Shown: positions 1 through 5,568 of the stretch, in pieces
Numbering within the stretch: position 1 is the stretch's first letter
How the letters are laid out: every line of letters starts with the position of its first letter
Assembly (NCBI GenBank): GCA_944372725.1
Contig: CALWAA010000072.1
Coordinates: 1 to 5,766 of the forward strand
Origin: an uncultured Bacilli bacterium
Lineage (GTDB): Bacteria > Bacillota_I > Bacilli_A > RF39 > UBA660
Direction: 5' to 3'
DNA: 5,766 nt
The notes under the pieces: generated by a model
The model's input: the letters and a program-made list of their open reading frames with translations, nothing else
The model's database searches: none
What the model was told of the DNA's origin: nothing
Translations under genes and position numbers: made by a program

Positions 1-273
1 AGGTAATTCTAAAATGCTAGTTTTTTTACGATTATAATTAATTTTGATTACTTTATTTTTAGGTAAGTTTTCATATTTATATATTACTTCATTGTTTTCA
101 TCTAAACCGACAACATCAATATTTTCTTTCATAAAGAAAGTGTGAATGGAATTACATTTTGGAAAAAACATGCCATAATTAATATCTTTTTTACCCATTA
201 AGCCTATTAATCTTTTAAAGAATGATTTGGCTATGATAATATTATATTTATTTTTGCCTAACTTTAAGTACAT
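1..273 (-). CDS. DUF192 family protein, C-terminus cut by window edge
   Basis: The first 91 residues of a protein whose 3' end lies beyond base 1. Visible landmarks match the DUF192 (UPF0127) family: RLIGLMGKK at residues 21-29, GMFFPKC at 34-40, IHTFFMKENIDVVGLD at 43-58, and the start of the closing LELP strand at 88-91. The family is a small beta-rich fold of about 110-150 residues, so only some 20-40 residues should be missing. Its biochemical function is not established. No signal peptide or membrane segment is seen, so this copy looks cytoplasmic. The ATG at 273-271 is supported by AGGTGAT at 283-277 and by the domain beginning almost at once. It is transcribed away from the Tad operon and shares its promoter region. 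I recall DUF192 genes near Tad loci in other bacteria, so a functional link is plausible but is inference. Confidence 0.85.
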   Translation of the reverse strand, partial: MYLKLGKNKYNIIIAKSFFKRLIGLMGKKDINYGMFFPKCNSIHTFFMKENIDVVGLDENNEVIYKYENLPKNKVIKINYNRKKTSILELP

Positions 274-277
274 CGTA

Positions 278-294
278 TCACCTATTAAATTATA
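278..294 (-). promoter_or_regulatory. Extended -10 promoter and RBS of the DUF192 gene
   Basis: Read on the minus strand, TGCTATAAT (297-289) is a perfect TATAAT box with the TGn extension, which in low-GC Gram-positives can work without a good -35. No convincing -35 hexamer is seen 17 bp upstream (GTATAT). A start 6-7 bases downstream falls at about 282-283, right at the AGGTGAT Shine-Dalgarno (283-277). The predicted leader is therefore only about 10 nt. The promoter call is based on sequence match alone. Confidence 0.5.
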
Positions 295-336
295 GCATGA
301 AATAGAAAAATATATACCTGTTTTATGCTCTTTAAA

Positions 337-365
337 TTGACTTTTTTCTTAATTTATTATATCAT
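337..365 (+). promoter_or_regulatory. Sigma-A-type promoter of the Tad operon
   Basis: TTGACT at 337-342 (5 of 6 to TTGACA) and TATCAT at 360-365 (5 of 6 to TATAAT) are separated by exactly 17 bp, the optimal spacing for the housekeeping sigma factor. Transcription would start near 372, giving a leader of about 18 nt before the flp-like ATG at 390, with a GGGTGG ribosome site at 378-383. It is the only good promoter I see upstream of the eight-gene run, so it probably drives the whole operon. Confidence 0.65.
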
Positions 366-376
366 TATTTATGATA
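360..376. repeat. 6-bp inverted repeat over the Tad promoter -10 box
   Basis: TATCAT (360-365) and ATGATA (371-376) are perfect inverted copies separated by TATTT. The left arm is the -10 box itself and the right arm covers the predicted transcription start. This is the position where a repressor would block initiation, so an operator is possible. Short AT-rich dyads are common by chance at this composition, so the assignment is tentative. Confidence 0.35.
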
Positions 377-389
377 AGGGTGGAAAGTT

Positions 390-608
390 ATGAATAGACG
401 TGGCCAGGCTTTAGTCGAATATATACTCATCATTGCTTTAATAAGTGTCATTGCCATTGCACTTGTTAATTATTTTGGTGGCTATTTAAAAGATGCTATT
501 ACGAAAACTAGTTGTAGTTTAGTAGATGAGGAGTATGTTAAGGGTGATAAACCTGGTGAGGGATATTGCGAGAGTAAAGAAGAAGACTCTTTAAATAACG
601 AGCCTTAA
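390..608 (+). CDS. flp: Flp-type pilin (class III prepilin), likely major Tad pilin
   Basis: A 72-residue prepilin. The leader MNRRG is followed by QALVEY and a continuous hydrophobic helix to about residue 27. This is the class III (Tad) signal: cleavage after Gly5, Glu at position +5 of the mature chain and Tyr at +6, as in Flp pilins. The mature protein would be about 67 residues. Residues 28-40 are amphipathic, and 42-72 form an acidic hydrophilic tail with two cysteines (Cys42, Cys60). Classical Flp proteins are of similar or slightly smaller size. As the first gene of the operon and the only one with the EY motif, it is the best candidate for the filament subunit assembled by the TadA/B/C machine encoded downstream. 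The start is set by AAGGGTGG at 376-383. Processing requires a TadV-like peptidase not present in this window. Confidence 0.85.
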   Translation: MNRRGQALVEYILIIALISVIAIALVNYFGGYLKDAITKTSCSLVDEEYVKGDKPGEGYCESKEEDSLNNEP

Positions 609-614
609 GGGGAG
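607..614 (+). promoter_or_regulatory. RBS that sets the start of the TadE-like gene
   Basis: AAGGGGAG overlaps the last bases of the flp stop codon. The in-frame ATG at 615 touches it with no spacer and would add Met-Cys, while the ATG at 621 lies 6 nt downstream at a normal distance. The second ATG also yields MNKKG, matching the MNRRG and MNKHG leaders of its neighbours, so 621 is the real start. Confidence 0.75.
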
Positions 615-620
615 ATGTGC

Positions 621-959
621 ATGAATAAAAAGGGACAAGCATTAGTAGAATTCATCATTATTCTGCCTATTTTTCTATTGCTCGTTTTGGGTGTCATTGA
701 TATGGGACAAATACTTTATAACAGAACTATGTTAGAAGGTAGTATGACAGATGTTATTTCTATGTATGAAAGGGGTTTAAATGAAGCGGAAATAAAAGAA
801 GATTTGGACCTTGAAGATGTAGATTTAGAAATTTTAGATAGTAGTGATACTCTGCAATTTCAATTAACAAAAGAAATTGATATTGTTACACCGGGGTTAA
901 ATCTTATTTTTGATAATCCTTATCAGCTTCAAGTTAGTAGGAGTATTTCTCATGAATAA
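621..959 (+). CDS. tadE: TadE-like pseudopilin
   Basis: A 112-residue minor pilin of the TadE type. The leader MNKKG precedes QALVEF and a hydrophobic helix running to about residue 25 (IIILPIFLLLVLGVIDMG), the usual TadE N-terminus with Gly5 as cleavage site, Glu at mature +5 and Phe at +6. The rest is hydrophilic, with an acidic stretch at about 55-76 (many Glu/Asp, EDLDLEDVDLE) and a short C-terminal part likely to be beta structure. TadE and TadF pseudopilins are needed for Flp pilus biogenesis in characterised systems, probably for priming or capping the fibre. The gene lies 12 bp after flp and overlaps the next gene by 8 bp, so it is co-transcribed. The start at 621 is preferred over the ATG at 615 because of ribosome-site spacing. 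Confidence 0.82.
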   Translation: MNKKGQALVEFIIILPIFLLLVLGVIDMGQILYNRTMLEGSMTDVISMYERGLNEAEIKEDLDLEDVDLEILDSSDTLQFQLTKEIDIVTPGLNLIFDNPYQLQVSRSISHE

Positions 960-1314
960 ACATGGTCAAACATTGATATTATTTGTTATTTTAATTCCGA
1001 TTTTACTTGGACTTGCTGCTTTTGTTATCGATGTTGGTTTTATGGTCAGTAAGAGAGTGGAATTAAAAGAAGTTAGTAAAACAATTATTGAAAGTGTATG
1101 GGAAGATGCAAATGAGGAGAAAATTCGGGATTTGTTTGTTAAAAATGATATTCCGGTTGAACATTTAGAAGTTCAAATTACCGAAGAAAGTATTTATCTT
1201 GTCAATGATTATGAAATAGATAGTATTTTTGGTTCTGTTATTGGCATAGATAGTTATGAAATAAAAGTAGATATTACTGGTAAAATGAGTAATCAAAAAC
1301 TAGTATTTGAATAA
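952..1314 (+). CDS. TadE/TadG-like pseudopilin lacking Glu5
   Basis: A 120-residue protein with a pilin-like N-terminus: MNKHG followed by QTLILF and a hydrophobic helix to about residue 29, then DVGFMVSKRVELKEVSKTI. The LIPILLGLAAFVIDVG run followed by an Arg-Val-Glu-Leu segment resembles the Tad/TadG N-terminal domain (PF13400 type), in which 'D.g.....r.elq' follows the helix. The position that is Glu in its two neighbours (+5 after Gly5) is Leu here. TadG-type proteins also tend to lack this Glu, so it may be an unprocessed or membrane-retained minor component. Unlike full TadG, which carries a large C-terminal domain, it has only about 90 residues after the helix. The start is the ATG at 952, which overlaps the tadE stop by 8 bp and has AGGAG at 939-943. 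A longer reading from TTG 910 has no such support. Confidence 0.72.
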   Translation: MNKHGQTLILFVILIPILLGLAAFVIDVGFMVSKRVELKEVSKTIIESVWEDANEEKIRDLFVKNDIPVEHLEVQITEESIYLVNDYEIDSIFGSVIGIDSYEIKVDITGKMSNQKLVFE

Positions 1315-1315
1315 A

Positions 1316-1320
1316 AAGGA
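1316..1320 (+). promoter_or_regulatory. RBS with ambiguous start for the CpaE/TadZ-like gene
   Basis: AAGGA lies directly against the ATG at 1321 with no spacer. The in-frame GTG at 1327 is 6 nt away and the TTG at 1330 is 9 nt away, both workable distances. Initiation may therefore be at GTG or TTG, shortening the protein by two or three residues with no effect on its domain. Confidence 0.45.
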
Positions 1321-2103
1321 ATGATTGTGTTGAATAATAAGGGAATTAGTATTGTTGTAGCTAGTGCTAAAGGTGGGGTTGGTAAGACGATTACAACTCT
1401 TAATTTAGCTGGTATTTTTGAAGTTTTGCAAAAAAAAGTTTTAATTATTGATTTTGATTTGTCGGGTGGGGGAATTAGTGCAGCCCTAAATATTCCAAAC
1501 GGGAAGAGTAGCTATCACTTTGCTTATGATTATAATAATAATCAATATCAAGAATTTAAAAACTATATTACTAAATATGATGAATATATCGATGTTTTAG
1601 CAAGTCCAAAAGACCCAAGACAAGCGGGAAAGATTGATGCTAAATATGTAGAAATTATCCTTGATAAAGCTGTATTTAATTATGATGTTGTTTTAATTGA
1701 TACGACACATGATTTAACTGATTTTAATATTTTAACCCTTGATTTAGCTGATTTCATTTTATTTTTAGTTACTAATGACCCACTTGACCTTAAAAATATG
1801 CGTAGTTTAATTTCTATCTTTAAAGACCTTGATATGAAAAATTATAAAGTAATTTTAAATGAAAGTATTTTTCCTTTTAAAGATTATTTTGGTATTTATG
1901 ATATTAAAAATATTATTAAAGCTAATATTGATTATGTTTTATCGAAAGATTTTTATATTAAGAATATTGATACATTTATTATGAATGGGAAAATTATTAC
2001 TTTAGATAAGAGGGCTTCTAGTGTCTTTGGTAAAGATTATACGACTTTAATGGGAATATGCACAGATATATTTAAAGAAGGTGATAAACATGAAGACGCT
2101 TAG
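1321..2103 (+). CDS. tadZ: MinD/ParA-like ATPase of CpaE/TadZ type
   Basis: A 260-residue cytoplasmic P-loop ATPase of the MinD/ParA (SIMIBI) class. The deviant Walker A KGGVGKT is at residues 17-23 with both signature lysines (17 and 22). The switch I/A' segment LIIDFDLSGGG is at 41-51, and the Walker B-like DVVLIDTTHDLTD is at 122-134 with Asp127. In Tad systems this protein (CpaE/TadZ) localises the assembly machine, often to a cell pole, and its place just before the TadA ATPase gene supports that role. Characterised CpaE/TadZ proteins carry an extra N-terminal receiver-like domain. Here the ATPase starts at about residue 9, so that domain is missing. The full P-loop suggests it can still hydrolyse ATP. 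The 3' end overlaps the next gene by 14 bp. The listed start is the outermost ATG; GTG 1327 or TTG 1330 fit the ribosome site better. Confidence 0.85.
   Translation: MIVLNNKGISIVVASAKGGVGKTITTLNLAGIFEVLQKKVLIIDFDLSGGGISAALNIPNGKSSYHFAYDYNNNQYQEFKNYITKYDEYIDVLASPKDPRQAGKIDAKYVEIILDKAVFNYDVVLIDTTHDLTDFNILTLDLADFILFLVTNDPLDLKNMRSLISIFKDLDMKNYKVILNESIFPFKDYFGIYDIKNIIKANIDYVLSKDFYIKNIDTFIMNGKIITLDKRASSVFGKDYTTLMGICTDIFKEGDKHEDA
2078..2084 (+). promoter_or_regulatory. RBS that sets the start of the TadA/CpaF gene
   Basis: AAGGTGA, inside the 3' end of the preceding ATPase gene, is followed 5 nt later by ATG 2090. An upstream in-frame GTG at 2081 is part of this ribosome site and so cannot be the start. 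Confidence 0.75.
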
Positions 2104-3415
2104 AGATGCTTTTGATGTTAAAATTAAACAAAAGAAGCAAGATATATTAAATGATTATGAGATATTTCCAGATAAAAAGTTACTTGATAAATTAAGAACG
2201 GAAATTACTCAAAATTTAATTGATAATGAAATGCCTAGTAATGTAAGTCTTACGGAGTGGATTAATGATGAGATTGATAAGACGATTGAGGGATATGATT
2301 TAACTAATTTAGAGCGAAGTCATTTATTTAATTTAATTGATAATGAAATTAATGGTTATGGACCGATTTCGGAACTTTTAGAGGATGATAATATTACCGA
2401 AATTATGATTAATAGTCCTGATGAAATTTATATTGAAATAGATGGACAACTTGTAAAAGATGATAGTGTATCTTTTATTAATGATGAACATATTATTAGG
2501 ACAGTTCAAAGACTTATTGAACCGATGGGAAGAGTAATTGATGCATCAAGTCCTATGGTGGATTCAAGACTAGAGGATGGTTCGAGAATTAATGCGGTTA
2601 TTCCACCACTATCTACTAAGGGTCCGGTTGTCACTATTCGTAAATTTAAAGAGAGTATGACAAATATTGATGAGCTTATTCGAATTGGAACGCTTACTCC
2701 TTACATGGCACGTTTTTTAGATGCGGCAGTTAGGGGTAAATTAAATATTATTGTATGTGGTGGTACTGGTTCTGGTAAAACGACACTTCTTAATATTTTA
2801 ACTGGTTTTATTTTAGATAATGAAAGAATTATTACAATTGAAGATGCAGCAGAACTTAGACTTAATCAACCTCATGTTATATCTCTAGAAACAAGAACGA
2901 TGAATTATGAGGCCGATGGGGAAATATCTATTCGTGATTTGGTTATTAATTCGCTTCGTATGAGGCCTGATAGAATTATTGTTGGTGAGGTTCGAGGTAA
3001 AGAAGCTTTTGATATGCTTCAAGCGATGAATACCGGTCATGATGGGTCTTTAACGACACTTCATGCGAATAGTCCAGTTGATGCTTTAAATAGATTAGAA
3101 ACCATGGTATTAATGGGAGGAATTGATATTCCTATTAAAGCAGTAAGAGAGTATATTGTGAGTGCGATTGACTTAATTGTTAATATTGAGCGAATGAGTG
3201 ATGGAAGAAGAAAAGTAACTAGTATTTGTGAACTTGAAGATTTTTCGGGGGATGAAATTAAATTAAAAGAAATATTTGCATTTAAACAAAAAGGACTTAC
3301 TCCTAAAGGGGAAGTTGATGGGGAATTTATCTTATATAAGGGTGTTCCTAAAGTGATGAAAAAGATTAAAGCTAAAGGTATTGATGATATTGATGATATC
3401 TTTTTAGAAAAGTAG
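2090..3415 (+). CDS. tadA: Secretion ATPase TadA/CpaF (type II/IV secretion E family)
   Basis: A 441-residue hexameric ATPase that powers Tad pilus assembly from the cytoplasmic face. From the ATG at 2090: a helical N-terminal region (about 1-90), then the family's N-terminal domain with INGYGPISELLEDDNITEIMIN (about 87-108), DSRLEDGSRINAVIPP (158-173) and TIRKF (182-186). The Walker A GGTGSGKTT is at 224-232, the Asp box ITIEDAAELRL at 248-258, Walker B RPDRIIVGEVRG at 292-303 with catalytic Glu300, and the His box GHDGSLTTLHAN at 316-327. All catalytic motifs are intact and the length is normal for CpaF proteins, so it should be functional. A related VirB11-type or archaeal-type ATPase is less likely given the TadB/TadC genes that follow. 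The 5' end overlaps the tadZ-like gene by 14 bp, suggesting translational coupling. Confidence 0.95.
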   Translation: MKTLRDAFDVKIKQKKQDILNDYEIFPDKKLLDKLRTEITQNLIDNEMPSNVSLTEWINDEIDKTIEGYDLTNLERSHLFNLIDNEINGYGPISELLEDDNITEIMINSPDEIYIEIDGQLVKDDSVSFINDEHIIRTVQRLIEPMGRVIDASSPMVDSRLEDGSRINAVIPPLSTKGPVVTIRKFKESMTNIDELIRIGTLTPYMARFLDAAVRGKLNIIVCGGTGSGKTTLLNILTGFILDNERIITIEDAAELRLNQPHVISLETRTMNYEADGEISIRDLVINSLRMRPDRIIVGEVRGKEAFDMLQAMNTGHDGSLTTLHANSPVDALNRLETMVLMGGIDIPIKAVREYIVSAIDLIVNIERMSDGRRKVTSICELEDFSGDEIKLKEIFAFKQKGLTPKGEVDGEFILYKGVPKVMKKIKAKGIDDIDDIFLEK

Positions 3416-3430
3416 AAAGGATGAAAAAAG

Positions 3431-4426
3431 ATGAACGGAGTACGATTTTTACAATTATTAATTATACTTGTTCCGGTTGTAGTAGTTATTTATTTGCTTC
3501 GTTTGTCTAAAACGCTTCGTTTAGAAAAACGGCTTTCTTCCTTTGCTATTACTTCTAATAAAGATTATGAAGTATCTTTCTTTGATAAAGCTGGTTTTTA
3601 TGTTTGGAAATTAATTCGTTTTACATCTAAACTTTTAAAGAAGTCTACTGTTTTACGAAAATATGCAGAAAAATATGAAAAATTTATTCCTTATGAACAA
3701 AGAAGTAAAAAAGAAGGAATGGATTATGTAACGATTAAATTTGGCTGTGCTTTTGTGGTATTTATTCTTGGTATAGTAACCCTTATTATGCACTATGACA
3801 ATTTTGATTTTATGATTTTACTTGTTATCTTAATTCTTGTTTTCTTTCTTCCAGATTTATTCTTAAATTTACGTTTTAACCAGAAAAGAAAGAGAATTGA
3901 AGAAGATTTACTGAAAGCTATAATTATTATGAATAATGCCTTTTCTAGTGGTAAAAGTATTATTCAAGCGATAGAAATGGTTAAAGTGGAACTTGATGGG
4001 CCAATAGAGGATGAATTTGAAAAAATATATTTGGATATTAGCTATGGACTTAGTTTAGATGTTGTTTTTACGCGGTTTTATGAGAGAGTAAAATTAGAAG
4101 ATGCTAAATACATTACCACTTGTCTTACTCTTTTAAATAAAACCGGTGGAGATATTGTCAGTGTATTTTCAAGACTAGAAAAAGAAATATTGGATAAGAA
4201 AAATTTGCGGAATGAACTTCATAGTTTAACTAGTTCTAGTCGTTTTGTTTTTAAATTTTTAGCTGTTTTACCATTTATCTTTGTCTTTATTATCTTTCTT
4301 TTAAATCCTACTTATTTTTCTTCTCTTTTTACATCTACTATCGGTTTTATAATTCTGGTTTTAATTCTTATTTTATATGTTTTATATATATGGATTATTA
4401 GAAGAATCTTGGAGGTTAAAATATGA
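3431..4426 (+). CDS. tadB: TadB-like inner-membrane platform protein (T2SSF domain)
   Basis: A 331-residue polytopic membrane protein. Hydrophobic segments lie at about 7-24, 104-121, 126-145, 273-291 and 303-323. The cytoplasmic T2SSF/GspF-type domain lies between the third and fourth, about 155-270, with EEDLLKAIIIMNNAFSSGKS (157-174), DISYGLSLDVVFTRFYERV (202-220) and LLNKTGGDIVSVF (234-246), all typical of the family. TadB pairs with TadC to form the membrane platform on which the TadA ATPase acts during pilin extraction. It is preceded by AAAGGATG (3417-3424) with the ATG at 3431, 15 bp after tadA, and ends in an ATGA overlap with tadC. Length and topology are normal for TadB. Confidence 0.9.
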   Translation: MNGVRFLQLLIILVPVVVVIYLLRLSKTLRLEKRLSSFAITSNKDYEVSFFDKAGFYVWKLIRFTSKLLKKSTVLRKYAEKYEKFIPYEQRSKKEGMDYVTIKFGCAFVVFILGIVTLIMHYDNFDFMILLVILILVFFLPDLFLNLRFNQKRKRIEEDLLKAIIIMNNAFSSGKSIIQAIEMVKVELDGPIEDEFEKIYLDISYGLSLDVVFTRFYERVKLEDAKYITTCLTLLNKTGGDIVSVFSRLEKEILDKKNLRNELHSLTSSSRFVFKFLAVLPFIFVFIIFLLNPTYFSSLFTSTIGFIILVLILILYVLYIWIIRRILEVKI

Positions 4427-5121
4427 GAGATAGTTTGTTTGTTAAAATTTATCCGAAAAGAACTATTGATAGAGTAGAAAGAAAAATTAAACTTTTAGGT
4501 GTTTCTAATCATTATAATTTGTTTGCTATTCTTAATTTTCGGGTTATTATATCGCTTATTTTGTTTGTTATTATTTTGATTGTTTCCGATATTGGGTATA
4601 TTTTAGCGCCAGTAGTTGCGATTCTTTTCTATTATTTAAGTGAAAAAATACTTTTGGATTATCCAATTAAGAAAAGAGCTAAAAAGTTAGAAAAAGAAGC
4701 ATTGTTCTTTTTTGAAATTCTTTTGTTAACGCTTGAAGCTGGTCGGAATTTGGGACATGCTTTAAATTTAACAACTGCAAATGTTGATTCGGAATTATCT
4801 TTGGAATTCAAAAAAACTTTATCAGAAGTAAAGCTTGGTAAGAGTTTAAATGAAGCTTTAAATGATATGAAAAAAAGAATTCCTAGTGAAGCGATTAATA
4901 ATGCGATTTTAAATATGGTGGAATCTAATATATTTGGGAATAGTATTGTTGTTTCTTTAACTAATCAAATTGATTTTTTAAATAATAAACAAATGCTTGA
5001 TGTAAAAGCAGAAATTAATAAATTACCAACGAAGGTAAGTATTGTTAGTGTTGTATTTTTTGTGCCTATTATGTTACTTATTATTTTAGCACCGGTGTTA
5101 GTTCGCTATTTAATAGGTTAA
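4423..5121 (+). CDS. tadC: TadC-like inner-membrane platform protein (T2SSF domain)
   Basis: A 232-residue membrane protein, second half of the Tad platform. Paired hydrophobic segments lie at about 38-57 and 59-74, the cytoplasmic T2SSF domain at about 88-200, and a final hydrophobic segment at 207-230. Diagnostic stretches are ALFFFEILLLTLEAGRNLGHA (93-113), a run around Lys138 to Ala146 (LGKSLNEAL), and the closing LPTKVSIVSVVFFVPIML (201-218), whose Pro-Thr-Lys before a Pro-containing helix is characteristic of TadC. The size is slightly below the usual 270-310 residues, mainly because the N-terminal region is short. The start is fixed by GGAGGT at 4411-4416 and by the 4-bp ATGA overlap with tadB, which implies coupled translation and balanced amounts of the two partners. 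Confidence 0.9.
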   Translation: MRDSLFVKIYPKRTIDRVERKIKLLGVSNHYNLFAILNFRVIISLILFVIILIVSDIGYILAPVVAILFYYLSEKILLDYPIKKRAKKLEKEALFFFEILLLTLEAGRNLGHALNLTTANVDSELSLEFKKTLSEVKLGKSLNEALNDMKKRIPSEAINNAILNMVESNIFGNSIVVSLTNQIDFLNNKQMLDVKAEINKLPTKVSIVSVVFFVPIMLLIILAPVLVRYLIG

Positions 5122-5142
5122 AAATATTAAATGAGGTAAGTT

Positions 5143-5568
5143 ATGAAGAGAAAAGAAGAATTTTTAAATGAACTTCAAGAAAAGTATGAATATTTAAGAA
5201 GTGAGTATTTACGTCAACATGGATATGTTGAAAAACAAGTATGTAAAAAAGAAGAGGGAGGTTATATTTATAATTCAAAGGATGGCACTTATTATAAGTT
5301 AGTTCCCATTAGTGGTAGTGATAAAGAATTAGATAAGATTGTAGCTTTGGATAAAAAGTGTAATTCTCTAAAAGATTATAAATATGTATCAGGATTATTT
5401 AAAGGGTTTGCTATTTTTAATTTTATTGTTGGCGTAATTGGCTCAATCATTATGTTTTTTATGACAGGTTTTTTAGGTGTTTTTGTCACTGCTTTTTATT
5501 TAGATATTGTTCTTAGTGTAGTAATATTCGGAATTGCTAAAATTATAGAAATGATTGGAGAAAGATAG
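5143..5568 (+). CDS. Unrecognised two-helix membrane protein, last gene of the Tad operon
   Basis: A 141-residue protein I do not recognise. Residues 1-35 are charged and likely helical or coiled coil (ELQEKYEYLRSEYLRQ). Residues about 36-60 look like a small beta unit rich in Tyr/Gly (EEGGYIYNSKDGTYYKLVPI), and 61-82 are again charged. Two strongly hydrophobic segments follow at about 85-107 and 110-134, ending with a short charged tail. There is no signal peptide. By the positive-inside rule the N-terminal domain and the C-terminus are probably both cytoplasmic. Two cysteines (34, 73) lie in the soluble part. The gene starts 21 bp after tadC with GAGGT at 5133-5137, on the same strand and with the same base composition, so it is probably co-transcribed. 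A role in the pilus machine is guilt by association only. Confidence 0.7.
   Translation: MKRKEEFLNELQEKYEYLRSEYLRQHGYVEKQVCKKEEGGYIYNSKDGTYYKLVPISGSDKELDKIVALDKKCNSLKDYKYVSGLFKGFAIFNFIVGVIGSIIMFFMTGFLGVFVTAFYLDIVLSVVIFGIAKIIEMIGER

Noticed and set aside
615..620. ATG 615 as start of the TadE-like gene
   Set aside because: It touches the Shine-Dalgarno sequence with no spacer. ATG 621 has correct spacing and gives the shared MNxxG leader.
910..951. Longer reading of the third pseudopilin gene from TTG 910
   Set aside because: It adds 14 residues that would bury the MNKHG leader, and it lacks a ribosome site. ATG 952 has AGGAG 8 nt upstream and matches neighbouring leaders.
1330..1350. NNKG followed by a hydrophobic stretch at the ATPase N-terminus as a prepilin leader
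   Set aside because: The hydrophobic stretch is only about 5 residues and is the first beta strand leading into the P-loop KGGVGKT. There is no membrane helix or Glu5.
3381..3398. Tandem 9-bp repeat TTGATGATA x2 near the end of tadA
   Set aside because: It only encodes IDDIDD in the low-complexity C-terminal tail. Two short AT-rich copies in a coding region are not meaningful alone.
3421..3510. Small reading frame from ATG 3421, just before tadB
   Set aside because: It runs about 30 codons out of frame inside tadB with no recognisable content. The ATG is part of the ribosome-site region for tadB.
4424..4426. TGA read as tryptophan (mycoplasma-type code)
   Set aside because: Trp is encoded by TGG in several genes here, no in-frame TGA interrupts a gene, and the tadB TGA forms a classic ATGA overlap with tadC.
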